A DNA stretch of 64,000 bases from Streptomyces lanatus (GTDB lineage Bacteria > Actinomycetota > Actinomycetes > Streptomycetales > Streptomycetaceae), in contig NZ_BNBM01000004.1 of the NCBI RefSeq assembly GCF_014655715.1, forward strand, positions 195,639 to 259,638, in the 5' to 3' direction. The notes under the pieces were generated by a model. It had not been told where the DNA came from and ran no database searches. It saw only the letters and a list, made by a program, of their open reading frames with translations. A program made the position numbers and the translations under genes. Of the stretch, positions 42,320-51,500 are shown one piece after another; positions within the stretch are counted from its first letter, which is position 1; each line of letters opens with the position of its first letter.

Positions 42320-43939
42320 GTGAGTGGCACGTCCCCCGGACGTGGCGAAGCCGCGTCCGTACCCCGGCCGGCACCACGGCAGTCCGTGGCGCTCGCGGCG
42401 ATGATGTTCGCGGTCGCGATGACGTTCATCGACCAGACGATCGTCTCCATCGCCGCCCCCGACATCGTCCGTGAACTGGGTCTGTCGGCCTCCGGAATGC
42501 AATGGGTCGTCAACGCCTATCTGCTCGCCCTGGCCGCCTTCTTCGCGTTGGGCGGTCGCCTCGCGGACCTCTACGGGCCACGCCGGGTGGTCGTCATCGG
42601 CACGATCGTGTTCGTCGTCTCGTCGGTGCTGTGCGGCTGCGTCCCCAAGGGCGACGCGGCACAGGGCTGGCTGATCGCGTTCCGGGCCACGCAGGGGTTC
42701 GGGGCGGCACTGCTGTTCCCGGCGGCGCTGGCCGTGGTGGTGGCGGTGTTCCCGCCCGAGCGGCGCGGCCGTGCCCTCGCCCTGTTCTTCGGGATCTCCG
42801 GTGCGCTGACCGCCATCGGGCCGCTGCTCGGCGGCTGGCTCACGGAATGGACCTGGCGTGCCGTGTTCTGGGTCAACGTCCCGGTGGCCGTGGTCGCCCT
42901 CGTCCTCACCGGCCTGGCGCACATCTCGGACCGCAGGCGGGCGGGCACCCTCGACGTTCCCGGCGCGGCGCTGATGGCGATCGGCATGGGGCTCAGTGTG
43001 CTCGGCTTCCAACAGGCCTGGGCATGGGGCTGGGACAGCGCCGCGACCTGGGGCTGCATCGCGGGTGGCCTGGTGATCCTGTACGCGTTCGTCCGGTACG
43101 AGCGCGGGGTCCGGCACCCGTTGATCGATCTGCGGGTCTTCCGGGACAAGGCGTTCACGGTGGACGCGGCGGTGCTGTTCTTCGCGATGCTCGCCTTCGT
43201 CCCGCTGTTCTTCTTCGCCTCCGTGTACGCCCAGGTGTCCCTGAGCGCCTCGCCGAACCAGGCCGCGCTGTTCCTGCTGTACGTCTTCGCGGGGTTCGCC
43301 ATCGCCTCCCAGTGGGGCGGGCGGATCCTCGACAAGCAGGGGGCGCGTCCGGCGCTCAAGATGGGCACCGTGGTGGGCGCCGTCGGCTTCGCCCTGTGGG
43401 CGGGCAAGCTCACCGACCTTTCCATGCACGACCAGTGGCCCTACGCCTGTCTCGCCGGCGCGGGAATCGGCTTCATCCTGGCACCCGCGTCCACGGACGC
43501 CGTCAACCGGGCCATCGGCCCCTCCTACGGCGAGGTCACGGGCATCACCCAGACCGTGCGCAACTTCGCGGCGAGCGTGGGCATGGCCGTGTTCGGCACG
43601 ATCCTGACCCATGTCACCAACACCAACGTGGTGAACACCCTGGAGTCCCGCGGCTTCTCCTCGAACGTCGCCCACGAAGTCGCCCGCGACGTCACCGAGT
43701 CCATCACCGGCAACGGCGACGACAGCACACCGACGGGCACGGGGCCCGCGGCATCGGCGATGCGGGACGCGATGGACGCCGTACGCATGGACTTCGCCGA
43801 GGCCAACCAGTGGGTCTTCTACGGCATGGCCATCGCCCTGGGCGTCGGCTTCCTGTGCGCGCTGCGGCATCCGGGCGGGCGGGCCGTGACGGAGCAGAGT
43901 GCGGAGGAGCCGCGGAAGACTCCGTCGGCGACGGGCTGA
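42320..43939 (+). CDS. DHA2-type MFS drug exporter
   Basis: A 539-residue 14-span transporter of the EmrB/QacA (DHA2) family. The motif A-like loop GGRLADLYGPRRV follows the second span; LDVPGAALMAIGMGL and the paired cytoplasmic Gly-rich loop GPLLGGWLTEWTWRAVFWVNVPVA (motif C and its proline) are typical. It begins at GTG 42320 and probably depends on the upstream TetR. Substrate likely an antibiotic, dye or own metabolite. Confidence 0.92.
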   Translation: MSGTSPGRGEAASVPRPAPRQSVALAAMMFAVAMTFIDQTIVSIAAPDIVRELGLSASGMQWVVNAYLLALAAFFALGGRLADLYGPRRVVVIGTIVFVVSSVLCGCVPKGDAAQGWLIAFRATQGFGAALLFPAALAVVVAVFPPERRGRALALFFGISGALTAIGPLLGGWLTEWTWRAVFWVNVPVAVVALVLTGLAHISDRRRAGTLDVPGAALMAIGMGLSVLGFQQAWAWGWDSAATWGCIAGGLVILYAFVRYERGVRHPLIDLRVFRDKAFTVDAAVLFFAMLAFVPLFFFASVYAQVSLSASPNQAALFLLYVFAGFAIASQWGGRILDKQGARPALKMGTVVGAVGFALWAGKLTDLSMHDQWPYACLAGAGIGFILAPASTDAVNRAIGPSYGEVTGITQTVRNFAASVGMAVFGTILTHVTNTNVVNTLESRGFSSNVAHEVARDVTESITGNGDDSTPTGTGPAASAMRDAMDAVRMDFAEANQWVFYGMAIALGVGFLCALRHPGGRAVTEQSAEEPRKTPSATG

Positions 43940-43956
43940 CCGAGCCGCCCGGTCAG
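43936..43956. terminator. Hairpin between convergent exporter and monooxygenase genes
   Basis: A 7-bp stem (CTGACCG and CGGTCAG) with a 7-base loop covers the two convergent stop codons. It probably terminates both transcripts, though it is weaker than the hairpin at 31.5 kb. Confidence 0.55.
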
Positions 43957-44927
43957 TGTCCGGCCACTCGGGCCAGCGCCGCCTCGGCCCGCGCGGCCAG
44001 TGCGGCGACCAGGTCCGCTGCGGACGGCAGGTCGTCGATGAGGTCGATGGCCTCGCCGGCCCACTGGGGCAGTGCGGGGATCGTGCCCTGTGCCACGGCG
44101 TCCCGGTACGCCTGCCGGGCGTTCGGGTCGGCCGCGAGCTCGTCCTCGCGGTCCCGCCAGGCGTCGAGGAAGGGATGGGCGAGAGTGCGTGCGGTGTACC
44201 TCGCGGGCCAGGGCGAGTCGCGGGCGATGTCGAGCACCCTGTTGCGCTCGGTGTCCTCGCCGCGTCCCTCGATGATCGCCTTGGCCGTCGCGGGGTCCAC
44301 CAGGGCCTCGGCCGTGGCTTGGAAGCGGGTGCCGAGTACAGCGCCTGCCGCCCCCAGCGCCAAAGCCGCCGCCACGCCGCGCCCGTCGGCGATCCCCCCG
44401 GCCGCGAGCACCGGCACCGGTGCCACCAGGTCGACGACGACGGGTACGAACGGCAGCGTGGAGCGTCCGTGCCGGGCCCCGTGCCCACCGGCCTCGGTGC
44501 CCTGCGCCACGATCACATCGGCGCCGAGATCCACCGCCCGGCGGGCCTCCTCCAGATCGGTGACCTGGAGGATCAGCGCCGTACCGGAGTCATGGACACG
44601 CTCCGTGAAGCGGCCGGGGTCCCCGAAGGACAGCATCATCGCCGCCGGTCGAAGCTCCAGTGCCCACGCGACCACGGCCTCGTCGATCGCCCACGTCAGA
44701 AAGCCGATGCCCCAGGGTTTCCCGGCGGACTCGGCGGCCAGGACGGGCAGTTCGCGGGCCAGCCAGTCCGGGTCGCCGTTCCCGCTGCCCAGGAGCCCGA
44801 GACCGCCGCCGCGTGAGACCGCCGCCGTCAGGGCGCCTCCGGCCGAACCACCCATCGGGGCCAGGGCGATCGGGTGCTCGACACCGAACAGTTCCGTGAA
44901 CTCCGTCGACAGGGCCATGGCAGCCAT
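43953..44927 (-). CDS. Nitronate monooxygenase-like FMN protein
   Basis: A 324-residue TIM-barrel flavoprotein. Landmarks are HPIALAPMGGSAGGALTAAV, the ALGADVIVAQGTEAGGHG motif with the catalytic His, and VPVLAAGGIADGRGVAAALALGAAGAVLGTRF for FMN phosphate. These fit 2-nitropropane dioxygenase/nitronate monooxygenase. The start at 44927 is an ATG close to the divergent P450 start. Some members in natural-product regions have enoyl-ACP reductase activity, so the substrate is uncertain. Confidence 0.9.
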   Translation of the reverse strand: MAAMALSTEFTELFGVEHPIALAPMGGSAGGALTAAVSRGGGLGLLGSGNGDPDWLARELPVLAAESAGKPWGIGFLTWAIDEAVVAWALELRPAAMMLSFGDPGRFTERVHDSGTALILQVTDLEEARRAVDLGADVIVAQGTEAGGHGARHGRSTLPFVPVVVDLVAPVPVLAAGGIADGRGVAAALALGAAGAVLGTRFQATAEALVDPATAKAIIEGRGEDTERNRVLDIARDSPWPARYTARTLAHPFLDAWRDREDELAADPNARQAYRDAVAQGTIPALPQWAGEAIDLIDDLPSAADLVAALAARAEAALARVAGH

Positions 44928-44995
44928 GGTGCCCCGACCTCAAGGCGCCAAAGCCACCTGTCACGCGACGTGCCCGCTCCCGTACAGTCCGTCGC

Positions 44996-46333
44996 ATGAA
45001 CACGGACGCCCAAGCGGGCCTCGGCCCCCTCCCCCACACCCCCCGAACGGCTCCGCCGGTCCCCGAAGTCGAGCCCGACGTCGTGAAGCGGTGGCATGCC
45101 GGGGGTGGTGAACTGGTCGAACTGCTGGCCCTGGTGCGTGAGCAGGTCGGTGGTGTCGCCGCGTTCCGTCTCGGGCCCGCCCGCACCGTCCTGGTCACCG
45201 AGCCGCAAGCCGTCCAGCACGTACTCGCCCGCCACCCGGAGCAGTACGTCAAACGCTCGCACCGCGCCCGCCTGCTGGTCGGCGACGGGGTCCTGTCCAC
45301 CGCGGGAAAGGCATGGAAACGGCAACGCCGTCTGCTCCAGTCGCAGTTCACCGGCACCGGCATGCGCCGTTACGACCGGCGGATCGCCGAGGCGGCCCGG
45401 GTCACCGCCGGGCGCTGGTCGGAGTACGCGCGGACCGGACAGACCCTCGACGTCGGGCGGGAGATGCACCGCTTCGCCCTGGACGCCATCTGGCGCTCGC
45501 TCACCGGCCTTCCCCTTGACGACGACACCGAGCGCGAACTGGCCGCCGTCGAGGCCGTGGCTGCCGCCCTTCCGACGTTGCCCGCCGATGCCGAGGACGC
45601 CAGGGAGGCGGTGGCCGAAGACCTCGCCCGGATCGACGCCCTCGCCCGGCACGCCATCGAGGCGGCCCGCCGCGGCGAGACCGGCCCCGACGGCCCGGGC
45701 CTGCTGCATGTGCTGATCGACGCCTCCGCCGCGCGGCCCGAGTACACCGACCGGCTGATCCGCGACGAGCTGGTCACGCTGCTCGCGGCCGGGCACGAGA
45801 CCACGGCCGGCACCCTGACCTGGCTCCATCTCCTGCTCGACGAGTACCCCGACGCCCGCGAACAGGCTCTCGCCGCCGGCGTCGAGGGCTCGGAGGAGCG
45901 CAGCCAGGCCATCCAGGCGCTGGTTCACGAGACGCTGCGGCTGTACCCGTCCGCCTGGGTCCTGCCGCGTCACACCGCCGAGGACGACACCCTGGCCGGG
46001 TACACCGTCGAGGCAGGTACCGACATCCTCGTCTGCCCCTACCTCACCCACCGCGATCCCGAACTGTGGGCGGACCCCGAGCGGTTCGACCCCCGCCGCT
46101 TCCTCACCCCGGGCGGCCGGCCGGGTCACCCGGGTGCCTATCTCCCCTTCGGGCTGGGTCCGCGCACCTGTCTCGGCATGCAGTTCGCGCTCCGTGAGGC
46201 CACGGTGCTGCTGGAGCACCTCCTGCCTGCCCACAGGGTGGTGTTCTCGTCCACCCCCGCGAAGGCGAGGTACGGCATCACCGTCCGCCCGGACGGTCCG
46301 ACGCCCGCGACTCTGCGTCCGTCACACGGCTGA
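44996..46333 (+). CDS. Cytochrome P450
   Basis: A 445-residue P450. It has the I-helix AGHETTAGTLTW (canonical acid and Thr), K-helix ETLRLYP (ExxR), the RFDPRRF region and the heme-binding loop FGLGPRTCLGMQF with axial Cys392. The motifs resemble bacterial CYP102/CYP110-like hydroxylases with fatty-acid or terpene substrates. Cytoplasmic and soluble. It is unlike the P450 domain at 58 kb, whose I-helix is non-canonical. No redox partner lies beside it. Confidence 0.93.
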   Translation: MNTDAQAGLGPLPHTPRTAPPVPEVEPDVVKRWHAGGGELVELLALVREQVGGVAAFRLGPARTVLVTEPQAVQHVLARHPEQYVKRSHRARLLVGDGVLSTAGKAWKRQRRLLQSQFTGTGMRRYDRRIAEAARVTAGRWSEYARTGQTLDVGREMHRFALDAIWRSLTGLPLDDDTERELAAVEAVAAALPTLPADAEDAREAVAEDLARIDALARHAIEAARRGETGPDGPGLLHVLIDASAARPEYTDRLIRDELVTLLAAGHETTAGTLTWLHLLLDEYPDAREQALAAGVEGSEERSQAIQALVHETLRLYPSAWVLPRHTAEDDTLAGYTVEAGTDILVCPYLTHRDPELWADPERFDPRRFLTPGGRPGHPGAYLPFGLGPRTCLGMQFALREATVLLEHLLPAHRVVFSSTPAKARYGITVRPDGPTPATLRPSHG

Positions 46334-46349
46334 AGGCGCCCCGGCCCTC

Positions 46350-46898
46350 TCAGCGCCGCCCGCCGAACTCCCAGGCGTGGACCTCGACTTCGGCGTACCG
46401 ATGCGGCGCCAGTACCGCGCGTGCCGTAGCCGCGTCCGGAGCGCGTACCAGTGCGGCCGTACCGAGCCAGGCGGTGCCGTCGTCGGACAGCAGCGGCCCG
46501 TACGCGACGAGTTCGTGGCCGGCCGGTGGCTCGGTCGGGCCGTCGGGGCGCTCCGGGCCGAGGGCGAGTACCAGATACCGGTTGCCGCCGGTGCTGCCCC
46601 CGGGGAAGTCCCACATGGTGCGCCCCAGCAGGTTGCGCCACCGGCGCAGCAGAACGTCCCGGTACACGCCGGCCTGGTGGTTGGGCTCGTCGAAGGCGAA
46701 CGCGCGGGCGGCGGTGGGGTCGGGCAGGTCGACTATGTGCACGCTGCCGGTGGGTGTCTCGCCGTCGGCCGCGAACGTCGGGCCCCGCGCGATCAGTCGC
46801 TTGGCGAACCGGTCCATGTACGACCAGTGCTCCTCCCCCAGCCGCTCGCGCAGGGGCAGGGAGTCGGACCGGTCGCGGTGGTAGCAAAAGAACTCCAT
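46350..46898 (-). CDS. YCII-related protein
   Basis: A 182-residue protein of the YciI/YCII type with an N-terminal EFFCYHRDR, LGEEHWSYMDRF, RGPTFAADGETPTGSVHIVDLPDPTAARAFAFDEPN and a second YCII-like repeat (VAYGPLLSDDGTAWLGTAALVRAPD). The start at 46898 is favoured by family length; an upstream ATG at 46949 overlaps the divergent peptidase start. Function unknown. Confidence 0.87.
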   Translation of the reverse strand: MEFFCYHRDRSDSLPLRERLGEEHWSYMDRFAKRLIARGPTFAADGETPTGSVHIVDLPDPTAARAFAFDEPNHQAGVYRDVLLRRWRNLLGRTMWDFPGGSTGGNRYLVLALGPERPDGPTEPPAGHELVAYGPLLSDDGTAWLGTAALVRAPDAATARAVLAPHRYAEVEVHAWEFGGRR

Positions 46899-46947
46899 TC
46901 CGGCAGTCTGGGCCAAGACTTCACTCGTTGTGGAATGATCCGCTGTC

Positions 46948-48321
46948 ATGCCCTCGTTTCCCGCGTGGACGTCAAGGACCGTAAGCAGACTGCTCGTTGT
47001 GCTGCTGGCACTGTTCGCGGCGCTGGCCGGCACCGGGGCCGACGCCCTCTCGGAACCCGCCGCGTCCCCGGATCGGCCGCGTTACGACGTGACCCTGCGC
47101 GCCGACGCCGACGGTTCGCGCTGGGCCGGCCGGGAGCGGGTGACGTTCCGCAACTCCTCCGACCGTCCGCTGCGTGAGGTGTACGTACGCCTGTGGGGCA
47201 ACGGCGTGGACAAGTGCGGCACGGCCGGCACGCCGTCCCCGGTGAAGGTGACCGATGTGCGCGGCGGCACCGCGGGCCCGCTGACCGTGAACTGCACGGC
47301 GTTGCGGATCACCCTGCCGAAGCCGCTGGCGCGCGGTGAGCGGGCGACCGTGTCCTTCGGCGTGTCCATCACCGTGCCGAAGCGCAACGACCGCTTCGGC
47401 CGCGAGGGCGCCGTCCGCTTCCTGGGCAACGCGCTGCCCGTGCTCGCCGTGCGCGACGCCAAGGGGTGGCACCTCGACCCGTATGTGTCGACCGGTGAGA
47501 GCTTCTACGCCCTGGCGAGCGACTTCCGCGTGGCGCTCGACCACCCCTCGAAGCTCAAGGTCCCTGCGACGGGCCGCACTTGGAGCGTCCCTGGCGGGCC
47601 CGGGCGCAGTGTCACCGTCAGTGTCGCGCATCGAGTGCGGGACTTCGCCTGGGCGGCGGGCCCTTTCCACACGGCCGTCGCGACCACACCCGGGGGCGTG
47701 CGGGTCAAGTCGTACTGGGCTCCCGGCACCTCCGCGGCGGGCGTGCGCCTCACCCGTGAGGAAGGCGCCGCCGCCGTCGACCGGTTCGGCGAGGAGTTCG
47801 GGCGCTACCCGTACGGCGAGATCGACCTGGTGATGACGAGCGAGTTCGGCGGCGGGATGGAGTACCCCGGCCTGGTCCTGCTCGGCACCACCGACGAGGG
47901 CGGCGCCGTCGTCCACGAGGTCGCGCACCAGTGGTGGTACGGCATCGTCGGCAACGACGAGTACGGCGCGCCCTGGCTGGACGAGAGCTTCGCGCAGTAC
48001 GCCAACGCGCGCTTCTACGGCTGGGAGACCCGCGACTGCTGGTCGGAGGTCGAATGGCCGAGCAACAGTACGGCGCTGACCAACTCGATGGCGTACTGGG
48101 CCGCGCACCGGGACGAGTACCACCTGGTCTACACGGCCGGCTCGTGCGCCCTCGCCGACCTGGAGCGCACCCTCGGCGCGGACACCATGGCCCGGCTCCT
48201 GAAGCGCTACGCCCACGACCACTGGTACGGCGTCTCCACCACGGCCGACTTCAAGAAGGCCGCGCAGTCCGTGACGGACAAGGACCTCACCGCTTTCTGG
48301 AAGCAGCACCGCATCCGGTGA
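46948..48321 (+). CDS. Secreted M1-family metallopeptidase
   Basis: A 457-residue zinc aminopeptidase-like protein with a signal peptide (RLLVVLLALFAALAGTGADA). It has a beta-rich N-terminal domain and the catalytic GGGMEYPGLVLL exopeptidase motif. The zinc site is HEVAHQWWYGI (H323, E324, H327) with the third ligand Glu346 in WLDESFAQY. It lacks the C-terminal ARM-like domain of larger M1 enzymes, as do other Streptomyces secreted members. It probably removes N-terminal residues from extracellular peptides. Confidence 0.92.
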   Translation: MPSFPAWTSRTVSRLLVVLLALFAALAGTGADALSEPAASPDRPRYDVTLRADADGSRWAGRERVTFRNSSDRPLREVYVRLWGNGVDKCGTAGTPSPVKVTDVRGGTAGPLTVNCTALRITLPKPLARGERATVSFGVSITVPKRNDRFGREGAVRFLGNALPVLAVRDAKGWHLDPYVSTGESFYALASDFRVALDHPSKLKVPATGRTWSVPGGPGRSVTVSVAHRVRDFAWAAGPFHTAVATTPGGVRVKSYWAPGTSAAGVRLTREEGAAAVDRFGEEFGRYPYGEIDLVMTSEFGGGMEYPGLVLLGTTDEGGAVVHEVAHQWWYGIVGNDEYGAPWLDESFAQYANARFYGWETRDCWSEVEWPSNSTALTNSMAYWAAHRDEYHLVYTAGSCALADLERTLGADTMARLLKRYAHDHWYGVSTTADFKKAAQSVTDKDLTAFWKQHRIR

Positions 48322-48328
48322 CCGTCCG

Positions 48329-48381
48329 GGGCGAAGCCCTCAATGTGCCCAAATTGACGTCAATTTACACTTCGCCCTTTT
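48329..48381. promoter_or_regulatory. Perfect 16-bp palindrome nested in a hairpin upstream of the PKS operon
   Basis: AAATTGACGTCAATTT (48351-48366) is a perfect, AT-rich palindrome that stands out in this GC-rich DNA. It sits inside a wider inverted repeat GGGCGAAG (48329-48336) / CTTCGCCC (48370-48377) followed by TTTT. The outer stem may terminate the upstream peptidase transcript; the inner palindrome may be an operator for the PKS operon, which begins about 220 bases later. Both readings are inference. Confidence 0.65.
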
Positions 48382-48586
48382 GATCGCGCGTTCCTCCGTT
48401 ATGGCGAAATGCCGTACGGAAGCGGCTGCTTGACCCCATTCGCCCTACCGTGATCAGTGTGCTCTCCGCTGTGTGTGCCCAGGCCCGGGCCCCTCTCGGC
48501 CACTTCCCCGACCCACCCGTCGCGGCCCGCCCCGGGACCATCCGCAAGCAGTGGCACACGTCATCGTTCTTCTTCAGGAGTGGGGT

Positions 48587-51500
48587 GTGGGGTTGACTGG
48601 GGATTCGTGCGCCGCGGACGCGTTCGCGATCGTCGGCCTGGGGTGCCGGCTGCCGGGCGGGATCACCGATCTGGCCGGGTTGTGGGAGGCGTTGGAGGCC
48701 GGGCGTGACCTGGTGGGCACGGTCCCGGAGGACCGGTTCGATGCGGGACGGTTCGTCGACACGGAGATGGCGCGGGCGGGGAAGTCGTACACCGCGCGCG
48801 GTGGGTTCCTGACGGACATCGCGGGGTTCGACGCGGACTACTTCGGTATCTCGCCGCGCGAGGCCGCGCAGATGGACCCGCAGCACCGGCTGCTGCTGGA
48901 GACGGCGGCCGAGGCGCTCGACGACGCCGGCATCGACCCCGCGACGCTCGCCGGCTCCGACACCTGTGTGTTCGTCGGCATCTCGGACTTCTCCTACGCG
49001 GGGCTGCAGATGTCCCGGGGCCGGTCCATGAACGCCTACTCGATGGCGGGCTTCGCCCACTCCATCGCGGCGAACCGGCTGTCGCACTTCTTCGATCTGC
49101 GCGGGCCGAGCATGGCCGTCGACACCGCGTGCTCCTCGTCGCTGGTGGCCGTCGAGCGCGCCTGCCGGGAACTCGCCTCGGGCGGCAGCCGGGTGGCGCT
49201 GGCGGGCGGGGTGAACGTGCTGCTGAACCCGGGAGGGTTCGTCGGGTTCAGTCAGGCGTCGATGCTGTCGCGGCGGGGGCGCTGCGCGGCGTTCTCGGCG
49301 AACGCCGACGGGTTCGTCAGGGCCGAGGGCGCGGGTGTGGTGGTGCTGAAGCCGCTGGGCGACGCGGTGGCGGACGGGGACCGCATCCACGGGGTGATCG
49401 CCGGCGCGGCGAGCAACTGCGACGGGCGCACCATGGGCCTGGCCCTGCCGAGCACCGAGGCACAGGAGGAGCTGCTGCGGCAGGTGTACGAGCGGGCGGG
49501 CATCGCGCCCGACGAGGTGGTGTACGTCGAGGCGCACGGCACCGGCACCCAGGCGGGCGATCCGGCCGAGTGCACGGCGCTGGGCCGGGCACTGGGCGCC
49601 GGGCGGACCGTGGGCCCGCTGCCCATCGGGTCGGTGAAGTCCAATGTCGGGCACCTGGAGCCCGCCTCGGGCATGGCGGGGCTGTTCAAGGCGCTGGCGG
49701 TGCTGCGGTACGGCACGATCCCCGCGTCGCTGCATCTGGAGCCGCTCAATCCCGGCATCGACTTCGCCGGACTGGGCCTGGAACCCGTCGACCGGGCCCG
49801 TCCGCTGGTGCCGGGCCAGGGACGGCGCTTCGTCGGTGTCAACTCCTTCGGGTTCGGCGGGGCGAACGCGCATGTGGTCGTCGGTGGGCCGCCTGAGGGA
49901 TCTGAGAGGTCCGGCGTCGATGTGACGGGTGATCTGCCGGTGATCGCCTCTGGGCGTACGGCGCGGGCGGCCGAGGAGGCGGCGCGGCGGCTGGCGGTGC
50001 GGCTGACGGGGGCCTCGCCGGAGGAGTTCTACGCCATCGCGGCCACGGCCGGTGTCCGCCGGGCCCGGCATCGCCATCGCCGGGTGGCGTTGGCGTCGAC
50101 GCCGGACGAGGCCGCGCGGATCCTGACCGGCGAGTGCGGGACGGGTGAGGCGGTCGAGCGCGGCCGGGTCGGGCTGGTCTTCTCGGGCAACGGCTCCCAG
50201 TGGGCGGGGATGGCCGCCGACCTCCTGGACGACCCGGTGTTCCGGGCAGAGGTGGAGGCGGTCGACGCCGCGCTGACGCCCCGGCTGGGCTGGTCGGTCA
50301 CCGCCGCTCTGGGGCGGCCGGTGGACGAGTGGGGGCTCGAAGCCACCGAGGTCGCGCAGCCGCTGCTGTTCGCGGTGCAGGCGGGCGTCGTCGCGGTGCT
50401 GCGTGGGCGGGGCGTGACCTGGTCGGTCACGCTCGGGCACAGCGTCGGGGAGGTGGCCGCCGCGTATGCCGTCGGCGCGCTGACCCTGGAGGAGGCCGCG
50501 TGTGTCGTCGCCGAGCGCAGCCGGGCCCAGGCGGGCACGGCCGGGCGGGGCCGTATGGCCGCGGCGGGGCTGTCGCCGGACGAGGCGGAGCGGTTTCTGT
50601 CGGCATACCCGGGTCTGGTCGTCGCGGCCGTGAACTCCGCCCGGGATGTGACGATCGCCGGGCCGGTGAACCAACTCAAGTCGCTGGGCGACGAGTTGGC
50701 GAGCCGGGAGGTGTTCTTCCATCTCATGGATCTCGACTACGCCTTCCACAGTCCGGCCATGGAACGGGTCCGGGCTCCGCTGGCCATCGCCCTCGACGGG
50801 CTGGCTCCTGAAGGAGGCACGGAGGGGCTGATCTCGACCGTGACCGGCGGGCCGGTGCCCGAGTCCGGCCTGGACGCCGACTACTGGTGGCGCAACGTCC
50901 GCGAACCGGTCCGCTTCGCCGCCGCCGTCGAACACGCCCTGGACGCGGGCGTCGACATTCTGCTGGAGGTCGGCCCGCATCCCGTCCTGCGCACGTACCT
51001 GCGGCGGATCAGCGTCGGATCCGGTCCGGTGGCCGTACTGGCGACCCTGCGCCGTGACACGGCCGGTCCGGCCGCGCTGCGTCAGTCCGTGGAAGCACTG
51101 CTCGCAAGCGGAGCGGAGACGGACTGGACGCGCTGGTTCCCGCGCCCCGCCCCGCCGGCGGAACTCCCCGCGTACCCATGGCAGCGGGAGCGGCACTGGA
51201 GCGGTGCCCCGCACCATTGGGTCACCAGCAGCGGCTCAGGGCTGCTCGACCATCCGCTGCTGGGCGAACGGCTGCCGACCGCCGAGCCCGCCTGGCAGGG
51301 GCCGGTCGAACCCGCGCTGGTCCCCTGGCTGGCCGACCACAAGGTGGCGGGATCGGTGCTGTTCCCCGCCGTCGGCCATATCGAGATGGCCCTGGCCGCC
51401 GGGCGGCGGGTGCTGGACGCGCCGGTGGAACTGGCCTGGCTGGAGGTGAAGCGCCCGCTGGTCATCCCCTGGAGCCGGGCCGGGGACGTCCGGATCCGGG

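Noticed and set aside
41762..44488. 908-codon minus-strand frame opposite TetR and exporter genes
   Set aside because: Spans two well-supported genes on the other strand, with low-complexity Arg/Gly/Glu text and no domain.
44590..45363. 257-codon minus-strand frame spanning the nitronate monooxygenase start and P450 start
   Set aside because: Overlaps both real genes in shifted frames and has Arg/Thr-rich shadow text.
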